A DNA stretch of 7,089 nucleotides from Actinomycetota bacterium (lineage in GTDB: Bacteria; Actinomycetota; Acidimicrobiia; Spongiisociales; ZC4RG35): assembly GCA_003242515.1 (NCBI GenBank), contig QGUS01000082.1:1-7089 (forward strand), read 5' to 3'. Under the pieces are notes generated by a model. It was not told the DNA's origin. It searched no databases and worked only from the letters and a program-made list of their open reading frames with translations. A program made the translations under genes and the position numbers. This document shows positions 1 to 4,893 of the stretch, in pieces (position 1 is the stretch's first letter; each line of letters opens with the position of its first letter).

Positions 1-67
1 TGGCGGAGACCCGGGCCAGGACGCCCGGCTTGTCCTCGACGATTACGGACAGCGTGTGGTGGCTCAC
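1..67 (-). CDS. ilvN: Acetolactate synthase small (regulatory) subunit, 5' end only
   Basis: Only the first 22 codons are present; the gene runs off the left edge. The translation begins (M)SHHTLSVIVEDKPGVLARV, which is the conserved N-terminal opening of the IlvN ACT domain: a beta strand, then the D-x-P-G-V-L-x-R turn-helix. In this family the ACT domain binds valine and passes feedback inhibition to the IlvB catalytic subunit, while also stimulating its activity. The start is a GTG that overlaps the ilvB stop in the four-base form GTGA (67-64). A GGAGG sits four bases upstream, so translation is probably coupled to ilvB and the two subunits made in linked amounts. The upstream ATG at 81-79 is in the ilvB frame and cannot be the ilvN start. 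The identification is firm despite the truncation because sequence and position agree. Confidence 0.93.
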   Translation of the reverse strand, partial: MSHHTLSVIVEDKPGVLARVSA

Positions 68-1779
68 AAGTCCTCCGGTCCCATCGCGATGAAGTCGTTT
101 GAGCCCCCGGCGGGGACCATCGGGAACACCATCTCGTCGGGGTCGATGACCACCTCGACGACGACTGGCCGGTCGTTGACCGCCATCGCCTTCTCGATGG
201 CCACGTCGACCTCGTCCGGGTGCGTCACCCGCAGGCCGACGCAGCCCATGGCCTCGGCCAGCTTCGGGTAGTCGGGCACGCCGCTCAGGTCCACGGCGGA
301 CAGGCGGCCGTCGTAGAAGAGCCTCTGCCACTGCTTGACCATTCCCAGCGAGCTGTTGTTGAGGACGGCCACCTTGATCGGGACGTTCTCGGCGGTGGCC
401 GTGATCAGCTCCTGGGCGGTCATCTGGAAGCAGCCGTCGCCGTCGATGGCCCAGACCACCTGGTCGGGGCGGGCGACCTTGGCGCCGACGGCCGCGGGGA
501 TGGCGAAGCCCATGGTCCCCAGGCCGCCGGAGTTGATCCAGGTCTTCGGCTTCTGGAACGCCCAATACTGGGAGGCCCACATCTGGTGCTGGCCGACGCC
601 GGAGGTGACGATGGCCTCGCCCCTGGTGATCGCCTGCAGCCGCTCGATGAAGTACTGCGGCTTGATCGGGCCCTCCTGCGTCTGCTCGTACGACAGCGGG
701 TGGCGCTGCTGCCACTCCCGCAGCACCCGGAACCACTCGGTGCGCTCCGGGGCAGGGGTGTGGACCCGGACGGCCACGATCCGCTCCAGCATCGCCGCCA
801 GGACGGCCTTGGCGTCCCCGACGATCGGGACGTCGGGCCGGCGGACCTTGCCGATCTCGGCCGGGTCTGCGTCGATGTGGATGATCCTCGCCTTCGGGGC
901 GAAGGCGTCGACCTTGCCGGTGACCCGGTCGTCGAAGCGGGCCCCGATGGCGATGAGCAGGTCGGCCTGCTGCATGGCCGTGGTGGCGGCGTACACGCCG
1001 TGCATGCCGGGCATGCCCAGCGCCAGGCGATGGGTATCCGGAAAGGCGCCCCGGGCCATGAGCGTGGTGACCACGGGGACGTTCGTCGCCTCGGCGAAGG
1101 CGAGCAGCTCATCGCTGGCTTCGGCACGGATGACGCCGCCACCCACGTAGAGCACGGGGCGCTGCGAAGCCTCGATCATCTCGATGGCCGCCTTGATCTG
1201 GCGGGGGTGACCCTCGCGGGTGGGCCGGTAGCCGGGGAGCCCGCTCAGGGTCGGGGTGTGCCAGGTGGTGTCGGCGCCCAGCACGTCCTTCGGGAGGTCC
1301 ACCAGGACCGGGCCGGGACGGCCGGTGGAGGCGATGTGGAACGCCTCGTGGATGACCTCCGGGATCTCGTCGGCGCTCTGCACCAGGTAGGAGTGCTTGG
1401 TGCAGTGCATCGCCAGGCCGGTGGTGTGCGCCTCTTGGAAGGCGTCGCTGCCGATCGCCGTCGACGCCACCTGGCCGGTGATGGCCACGATGGGCGTGGA
1501 GTCCATCTTGGCGTTCTGCAGCGGGGTGATCAGGTTGGTGGCGCCGGGGCCGGAGGTGGCGAAGACGACGCCCACCTTCCCCGTGGCCATGGCGTAGCCC
1601 TCGGCCATGTGCCCCGCTCCCTGCTCGTGCCGGGCGAGGATGTGACGGATCGGGCTGTCCAGCAGCGGGTCGTAGGCGTGGAGGATGGCGCCTCCGGGCA
1701 CGCCGAACACGACCTCGACCCCCTCGTACTCGAGGGATCTCAGCAGGGAGTGCGATCCGGTGAACTTGTCCTGGCTCAT
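64..1779 (-). CDS. ilvB: Acetolactate synthase large (catalytic) subunit
   Basis: 571 residues, the normal length for the family. The enzyme is a cytoplasmic ThDP-, Mg- and FAD-dependent synthase. It condenses two pyruvates to acetolactate (valine/leucine branch), or pyruvate with 2-ketobutyrate to acetohydroxybutyrate (isoleucine branch). Visible marks: the VFGVPGG motif near residue 25 and the catalytic Glu52 in RHEQGAGH; SGPGATNL at 76-83; GARFDDRV at 279-286 in the FAD-binding middle domain; and the ThDP/Mg motif from GDG at 447-449 to NN at 474-475, followed by GMVKQWQ. The C-terminus PMVPAGGSND is also typical. The ATG at 1779 gives the usual short N-terminus before TGSHSLLRSLEYEGVE. 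Upstream there is only a weak purine run (GAAAG). The gene follows an attenuator and overlaps ilvN by four bases, forming an ilvBN transcription unit. Residue 105 (GQVAS) is Ala where many homologues have Pro. The alternative, another ThDP decarboxylase, is unlikely given the adjacent ilvN and ilvC. Confidence 0.97.
   Translation of the reverse strand: MSQDKFTGSHSLLRSLEYEGVEVVFGVPGGAILHAYDPLLDSPIRHILARHEQGAGHMAEGYAMATGKVGVVFATSGPGATNLITPLQNAKMDSTPIVAITGQVASTAIGSDAFQEAHTTGLAMHCTKHSYLVQSADEIPEVIHEAFHIASTGRPGPVLVDLPKDVLGADTTWHTPTLSGLPGYRPTREGHPRQIKAAIEMIEASQRPVLYVGGGVIRAEASDELLAFAEATNVPVVTTLMARGAFPDTHRLALGMPGMHGVYAATTAMQQADLLIAIGARFDDRVTGKVDAFAPKARIIHIDADPAEIGKVRRPDVPIVGDAKAVLAAMLERIVAVRVHTPAPERTEWFRVLREWQQRHPLSYEQTQEGPIKPQYFIERLQAITRGEAIVTSGVGQHQMWASQYWAFQKPKTWINSGGLGTMGFAIPAAVGAKVARPDQVVWAIDGDGCFQMTAQELITATAENVPIKVAVLNNSSLGMVKQWQRLFYDGRLSAVDLSGVPDYPKLAEAMGCVGLRVTHPDEVDVAIEKAMAVNDRPVVVEVVIDPDEMVFPMVPAGGSNDFIAMGPEDL
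72..76 (-). promoter_or_regulatory. Ribosome binding site of ilvN
   Basis: On the minus strand GGAGG lies inside the last codons of ilvB, four bases before the GTG of ilvN. It is a full match to the anti-Shine-Dalgarno core. It decides that the GTG at 67-65 is the ilvN start, and fits translational coupling across the GTGA stop/start overlap. Confidence 0.75.
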
Positions 1780-1808
1780 GTCGGTCTTTCGGGGCTCGTC
1801 GGGGAATC

Positions 1809-1833
1809 AAAAAACCCTCCGGGTCGGAGGGTT
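1809..1833 (-). terminator. Intrinsic terminator in the ilvB leader (attenuator)
   Basis: On the minus strand AACCCTCCG, loop ACC, then CGGAGGGTT make a perfect 9-bp stem (1833-1825 with 1821-1813). The stem runs straight into six T residues (1814-1809), the canonical form of a Rho-independent terminator. It lies between a promoter with a leader peptide (1959-1866) and the ilvB ATG at 1779, only 29 bases before the gene. It would therefore stop the ilvBN transcript before it is made, which is what an attenuator does. It could also stop residual read-through from ilvC. Confidence 0.9.
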
Positions 1834-1836
1834 CAG

Positions 1837-1912
1837 GCGCACGCAGGGGTCTTGGGCCGCGCGCGCTACACCGGAATTAGAAGTACGAGGTGGGCGCGCA
1901 GCAGATTCCGGT
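1837..1912 (-). promoter_or_regulatory. Attenuation control region with alternative pairings
   Basis: Three mutually exclusive structures can be drawn in the minus-strand RNA. Region 1:2 is a perfect 8-bp pairing, ACCGGAAU (1912-1905) with AUUCCGGU (1877-1870), enclosing the leader's Leu/Val codons. Region 2:3 is GCGCGCGC (1866-1859) with GCGUGCGC (1844-1837), eight pairs including one G-U. GGU (1872-1870) can extend it by pairing with ACC (1832-1830), bases that belong to the 5' arm of the terminator. Region 3:4 is the terminator. Inference: a ribosome stalled at the Leu-Val-Leu-Leu-Ile codons covers region 1, frees 2:3 as antiterminator and lets ilvBN be transcribed. A ribosome reaching the UAG at 1868-1866 masks region 2 and the terminator forms. 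The pairings are seen in the sequence; the switching is inferred. A weaker alternative antiterminator pairs UUCCGG with CCGGAG in the terminator. Confidence 0.65.
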
Positions 1913-1916
1913 TCAT
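1866..1916 (-). CDS. ilvB leader peptide (attenuator peptide), 16 residues
   Basis: Reading ATG at 1916 to TAG at 1868-1866 gives MNRNLLRAHLVLLIPV. Eight of the 16 residues are Leu, Val or Ile, including a run of five (LVLLI, codons 10-14). These are exactly the end products of the pathway encoded downstream. The run uses CTC, GTA, CTT, CTA and ATT; GTA, CTT, CTA and ATT are scarce in the GC-rich neighbouring genes, which should make the ribosome more sensitive to charged tRNA supply. The ORF begins about 7-9 bases after the predicted transcription start, has no Shine-Dalgarno, and is probably translated as a nearly leaderless message. It ends 33 bases before the terminator stem. Peptides of this type control ilv/leu operons in enterobacteria and actinobacteria by ribosome-mediated attenuation. 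The peptide itself is not expected to have a function. Confidence 0.87.
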   Translation of the reverse strand: MNRNLLRAHLVLLIPV

Positions 1917-1930
1917 ATGTGGTGTCGGCC

Positions 1931-1959
1931 AGTATGCCTCGGCCCGGTTGACGCGTCAA
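1931..1959 (-). promoter_or_regulatory. Promoter of the ilvBN leader transcript, with palindrome over the -35
   Basis: Minus strand: -35 TTGACG (1959-1954), a 17-base spacer, then -10 CATACT (1936-1931). These match the sigma-70 consensus at five and four of six positions with ideal spacing. The expected start is near A1925 (or A1923), seven to nine bases before the leader peptide ATG at 1916. The -35 is the first half of a perfect 12-base palindrome TTGACGCGTCAA (1948-1959), which could be an operator or could be chance. The position after ilvC and before the leader peptide means ilvBN has its own start independent of ilvC. Confidence 0.72.
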
Positions 1960-1962
1960 GAC

Positions 1963-1999
1963 GACGAGTGAGGGGCGGCCAGAGCCGCCCCTCACCGTC
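1963..1999 (-). terminator. Strong hairpin, candidate ilvC terminator
   Basis: GTGAGGGGCGGC (1968-1979), loop CAGA, GCCGCCCCTCAC (1984-1995) form a perfect 12-bp stem. A further four pairs (1963-1966 with 1996-1999) extend it across a single bulged base at 1967. It stands between ilvC and the ilvBN promoter, whose -35 begins four bases further on. On the minus strand it is followed only by a broken T-rich stretch (TCGTCGTCTTG), so it is not a textbook U-tract terminator. High-GC actinobacteria often use such hairpins with poor U-tracts. Its likely role is to end ilvC transcription or insulate the attenuated operon. An RNA-stabilising 3' end is also possible. Confidence 0.55.
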
Positions 2000-2018
2000 A
2001 TCACCTCGAGATCTCACC

Positions 2019-2072
2019 CCGGGCTCGCTCCGTTCGCCCGGCGGGATCCTCCCCCGTCGCTTCGCAACGGGG
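2019..2072. repeat. Two further inverted repeats after the ilvC stop
   Basis: The first arm pair is CCGGGC (2019-2024) with GCCCGG (2036-2041) and an 11-base loop. The second is CCCCGT (2052-2057) with ACGGGG (2067-2072). On the minus-strand RNA its stem continues inward through a U-G and a GC/GC pair to a GAA loop. The second lies ten bases after the ilvC stop. Neither has a U-tract. They may be part of an ilvC 3' processing or termination region together with the hairpin at 1963-1999, or copies of a genome-wide extragenic repeat. One window cannot tell these apart. Confidence 0.45.
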
Positions 2073-2082
2073 CGGAGAGGGC

Positions 2083-3087
2083 TCACGGTGCCGTCTTCGG
2101 CTCCATGAACGGCATCAGCTTGCGGAGCTCGGCGCCCACCTGCTCGATCTGATGGGCCCGGTTGGCGGCCCGCTGCTCGAGGAGGAACGGGGCGCCTTCC
2201 CGGGCCTGCGCCATCCACTCGTTGGCGAAGGCTCCGGACTGGATCTCGCCCAGCACCTCCTTCATGGCCTGGCGGGTCTGCTCGGTGACGATCCGCTTGC
2301 CCCGGGTGTAGTCGCCATACTCGGCGGTGTCCGACACGGAGTACCGCATCCAGGAGAGGCCGCCCTCGTAGAGCAGGTCGACGATCAGCTTCAGCTCGTG
2401 CAGCGTCTCGAAGTACGCCGACTCCGGCTGGTAGCCCGCCTCTACCAGGGTCTCGAACGAGGCCTTGATCAGCTCGGCGACGCCACCGCACAGGATCACC
2501 TGCTCGCCGAACAGGTCGGTCTCCGTCTCCTCCTTGAAGGTGGTCTCGAGGACCCCGGCCCGGGTGCCGCCGATGCCGGCGGCGTAGGACAGGGCGAGGT
2601 CCTTCACGGAGCCGGAGGCGTCCTGGTGGACTGCGACGAGGCACGGGACGCCGGAGCCCTGGGTGAAGGTCCGCCGCACCAGGTGACCCGGGCCCTTGGG
2701 GGCCACCATGGCCACGTCGACGTCACCCGGCGGGGTGATGAAACCGAAGTGGATGTTGAAGCCGTGGGCGAAGAAGAGGGCGTCGCCCTTCTGCAGGTGC
2801 GGCTCGATGGACTCGGCGTAGATGTCGGGGGCCACCTGGTCGGGGACGAGCATCATCACCACGCTCGCCCACTCCGCCGCCTCGGCGGGGGTCATCACCT
2901 TCAGGCCGGCGGCCTCCGCCTCTGCCCGGCTGGAAGAGCCCTCCCGTAGGCCTACGACCACGTCGACCCCGGACTCCTTGAGGTTGAGAGCGTGGGCGTG
3001 GCCCTGGCTCCCGTACCCGATGATCGCAACCTTCCGGCCCCGGATGATCCCGAGGTCGGCATCCTGGTCGTAGTAGATGGTGGCCAT
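2083..3087 (-). CDS. ilvC: Ketol-acid reductoisomerase, class I (NADP-dependent)
   Basis: 334 residues from the ATG at 3087, the standard length of a class I (short) enzyme. It converts acetolactate or acetohydroxybutyrate to the dihydroxy acids by a Mg-dependent alkyl shift and NADPH reduction. Visible: the Rossmann motif GYGSQGHAHA from residue 24; the cofactor loop GLREGSSSR at 46-54, whose Arg48 and Ser residues fit binding of the NADPH 2'-phosphate; His108 in AHGFN; Lys131 in APKGPGH; the knotted C-terminal domain with metal ligands Asp191, Glu195, Glu227 and Glu231; and Ser252. The frame is open up to 3132, but homologues start at MATIYYDQDAD. A promoter with its -10 only six bases before this ATG makes the longer start impossible on that transcript. 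The gene is therefore probably leaderless. It lies upstream of ilvBN on the same strand but separated by hairpins and a second promoter, and diverges from ilvD. Confidence 0.97.
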   Translation of the reverse strand: MATIYYDQDADLGIIRGRKVAIIGYGSQGHAHALNLKESGVDVVVGLREGSSSRAEAEAAGLKVMTPAEAAEWASVVMMLVPDQVAPDIYAESIEPHLQKGDALFFAHGFNIHFGFITPPGDVDVAMVAPKGPGHLVRRTFTQGSGVPCLVAVHQDASGSVKDLALSYAAGIGGTRAGVLETTFKEETETDLFGEQVILCGGVAELIKASFETLVEAGYQPESAYFETLHELKLIVDLLYEGGLSWMRYSVSDTAEYGDYTRGKRIVTEQTRQAMKEVLGEIQSGAFANEWMAQAREGAPFLLEQRAANRAHQIEQVGAELRKLMPFMEPKTAP

Positions 3088-3093
3088 TGCGTG

Positions 3094-3122
3094 ATTGTGC
3101 GCATTCGGAGGCCGACTGCCAA
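3094..3122 (-). promoter_or_regulatory. ilvC promoter, leaderless architecture
   Basis: Minus strand: -35 TTGGCA (3122-3117), a 17-base spacer, -10 CACAAT (3099-3094), then six bases (CACGCA) to the ATG at 3087. The -35 matches TTGACA at five of six positions and the -10 matches at four. Initiation seven bases after the -10 falls on the A of the start codon. This predicts a leaderless ilvC mRNA and settles the start. Confidence 0.75.
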
Positions 3123-3130
3123 ACGCGACC

Positions 3131-3151
3131 ACCCCGCGGGGTCTTTAGGAT
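3131..3151 (+). promoter_or_regulatory. ilvD promoter -10 and upstream palindrome
   Basis: TAGGAT (3146-3151) fits the minimal actinobacterial -10 (TA...T) and is followed by six bases before the ATG at 3158, so transcription should begin on the start codon. No clear -35 is seen at the expected place (about 3123-3128). Instead a perfect 12-base palindrome ACCCCGCGGGGT (3131-3142) fills the spacer, directly next to the -10. It may be a regulator site, perhaps shared with the divergent ilvC promoter. GC-rich palindromes also arise by chance. Confidence 0.5.
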
Positions 3152-3157
3152 CGGGCC

Positions 3158-4834
3158 ATGACGAAGAAGCTCCGCTCCCATGAGGTGACCGAAGGGCCCG
3201 CCAAGGCGGCGGCCCGGGCGATGCTGCGGGCGGTCGGTCTCACCGACGCCGACTGGTCGAAGCCTCAGGTGGGCGTGGTATCCGCCGGGAATGAGGTGAC
3301 CCCCTGCAACCTCACGGGCCCGGAGCTCTCCCAGCACGCCAAGGCCGGCGTCATCGAGTCCGGCGGCGTGGGCCTCGTCTTCTCGACGATCGCCGTCAGC
3401 GACGGCATCTCCATGGGCCACGAGGGGATGCGGGCGTCGCTCGTCTCCCGCGAGGTGATCGCCGATTCGGTGGAGCTGGTCATGCACGCCGAGCGGTTCG
3501 ACGCCATGGTGACCATCGCCGGCTGCGACAAGTCGCTCCCAGGCATGCTCATGGCGGCCGCCCGGCTCAACCTGCCGACCGTCTTCCTCTACGGCGGTTC
3601 GTCGCTCCCGGGCCACTACCAGGGCCGCGACATCTCCATCGTCGACGTCTTCGAGGGGATCGGCGCCCAGTCGGAGGGCCGGATCACCATCCAGGACCTG
3701 CACGAGATCGAGTCGTCGGCCTGCCCCGGCGCCGGGTCCTGCGCGGGCATGTTCACCGCCAACACCATGGCCTCGGTCGGCGAGGCGATCGGCCTCTCCC
3801 TGCCCGGTTCGGCGTCGGTCCCCGCGATCGACCCGCGGCTGCGGGAGTACGCGAGGAAGTCCGGCGAGGCCGTGATGAAGCTGATCGACGAGGGGATCCG
3901 TCCCCGGGACATCCTCACGCCCCAGGCGTTCGAGAACGCCATCACCACCGTGATGGCCCTGGGCGGGTCGACGAACGCGGTGCTCCACCTCCTCGCCATC
4001 GCCAACGAGGCGGGTGTGCCGCTCTCCATCGACGACTTCGACCGGATCTCCCGGCGGACGCCGCACATCGGCGACATGAAGCCGTTCGGCCGGTACCACA
4101 TGGTGGACCTGGACCGGATCGGCGGCGTGCCCGTCGTGCTCAAGGCGCTCCTCGACGAGGGCCTGCTCCACGGCGACGTGCTCACCGTGACGGGCAAGAC
4201 CATGGCCGAGAACCTGGTCGGCGTCGCCTTCCCGGAGGGCCAGGACGTGATCGCCCCCGTGTCGCAGCCGCTGGCACCCGAGGGCGGCATCGCCATCCTG
4301 CGGGGCAACCTCGCCATGGAGGGCTGCGTCGTGAAGATCGCGGGCATCGACCTCGAGACCTTCGAGGGCCCGGCCCGGGTCTTCGACGGCGAGCAGGACG
4401 CCCTCGCCGCCCTGTTCAACCACCGGATCCAGAAGGGCGACGTGGTGGTGATCCGCACCGAGGGCCCCAAGGGCGGACCCGGGATGCGGGAGATGCTCCA
4501 GATCACCGGCGCCATCAAGGGCGCCGGCCTGGGCAAGGACGTCCTCCTGATCACCGACGGCCGGTTCTCCGGCGGCACCACCGGCATGTGCATCGGCCAT
4601 GTCGCGCCCGAGTCGGAGGTGGGCGGCCTGATCGGGCTAGTCCAGGACGGCGACCGGATCCGTGTGGACATCCCGTCCCGGAGCATCGAGCTGCTGGTCG
4701 ACGAGACGGAGCTCGAGAAGCGTCGTGCCGGCTGGAAGCCCCGCCCGCCCCGGTACACCACCGGTGCGCTGGCCAAGTACGCCGCCCTGGTGGGCTCGGC
4801 CAGCGAGGGCGCCATCACCAATCCGCGGGTCTGA
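3158..4834 (+). CDS. ilvD: Dihydroxy-acid dehydratase
   Basis: 558 residues, the full family length. It dehydrates 2,3-dihydroxy-isovalerate and 2,3-dihydroxy-3-methylvalerate to the 2-keto acids, the step after IlvC. It belongs to the IlvD/Edd family and carries an iron-sulfur cluster and Mg. The three cluster cysteines are visible: Cys50 in GNEVTPCNL, Cys123 in AGCDKSLPG and Cys195 in GAGSCAGM. Asp82 (in SDGISMGHEGM), Asp124 and Lys125 are the expected metal ligands. The C-terminal swivel domain contains TDGRFSGGTTG with the catalytic serine. The ATG at 3158 has no Shine-Dalgarno but sits six bases after a -10 element, so a leaderless message is likely. The conserved sequence also begins soon after it. 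It diverges from ilvC. No terminator is visible in the 59 bases before the next gene, so some read-through is possible. The sugar-acid dehydratase paralogues (Edd and relatives) are unlikely in this context. Confidence 0.97.
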   Translation: MTKKLRSHEVTEGPAKAAARAMLRAVGLTDADWSKPQVGVVSAGNEVTPCNLTGPELSQHAKAGVIESGGVGLVFSTIAVSDGISMGHEGMRASLVSREVIADSVELVMHAERFDAMVTIAGCDKSLPGMLMAAARLNLPTVFLYGGSSLPGHYQGRDISIVDVFEGIGAQSEGRITIQDLHEIESSACPGAGSCAGMFTANTMASVGEAIGLSLPGSASVPAIDPRLREYARKSGEAVMKLIDEGIRPRDILTPQAFENAITTVMALGGSTNAVLHLLAIANEAGVPLSIDDFDRISRRTPHIGDMKPFGRYHMVDLDRIGGVPVVLKALLDEGLLHGDVLTVTGKTMAENLVGVAFPEGQDVIAPVSQPLAPEGGIAILRGNLAMEGCVVKIAGIDLETFEGPARVFDGEQDALAALFNHRIQKGDVVVIRTEGPKGGPGMREMLQITGAIKGAGLGKDVLLITDGRFSGGTTGMCIGHVAPESEVGGLIGLVQDGDRIRVDIPSRSIELLVDETELEKRRAGWKPRPPRYTTGALAKYAALVGSASEGAITNPRV

Positions 4835-4854
4835 TCCGGGGAGCGGAGAGGGTC

Positions 4855-4884
4855 TTTACACCGTAACAGTCCTAACTGTAAGCT
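4855..4884 (+). promoter_or_regulatory. Promoter of the ATPase pair with an operator-like dyad
   Basis: -35 TTTACA (4855-4860, five of six matches to consensus), an 18-base spacer and -10 TAAGCT (4879-4884). The expected start is near 4891, only about three bases before the ATG at 4894. An 18-base imperfect dyad TAACAGTCCTAACTGTAA (4864-4881) has perfect inner arms ACAGT and ACTGT around CCTA. It fills the spacer and enters the -10. A repressor bound there would block RNA polymerase. The stretch is also conspicuously AT-richer than its surroundings. Confidence 0.62.
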
Positions 4885-4893
4885 GTGTGAGGC

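Noticed and set aside
1809..1960. T-box riboswitch upstream of ilvB
   Set aside because: No T-box consensus (AGGGTGG-type bulge) or Stem I features are visible, and the leader is short. The peptide-type attenuator fits fully.
220..1971. 583-codon open frame on the plus strand opposite ilvB
   Set aside because: It is an antisense shadow of a GC-rich gene: low-complexity Gly/Asp/Arg/Val-rich product, no recognisable motif, and it runs through the ilvB attenuator.
1807..2004. 65-codon minus-strand frame across the ilvB leader
   Set aside because: It spans the promoter, leader peptide and terminator in another frame, with Arg/Pro/Ser-rich content. The short Leu/Val/Ile peptide explains the region better.
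3088..3132. Longer N-terminus of ilvC (15 extra codons from 3132)
   Set aside because: The extension has no similarity to the family N-terminus, and the ilvC promoter lies inside it.
2723..4600. 625-codon open frame on the minus strand opposite ilvD and running into ilvC
   Set aside because: The product is rich in Asp/Gly/His/Arg/Val repeats with no domain. It overlaps two certain genes and their divergent promoters, so it is a high-GC artefact.
3139..4858. Shared 9-mer GGGTCTTTA in the ilvD promoter (3139-3147) and the ATPase promoter (4850-4858)
   Set aside because: In one it overlaps the -10, in the other the -35, so the positions are not equivalent. Probably chance.
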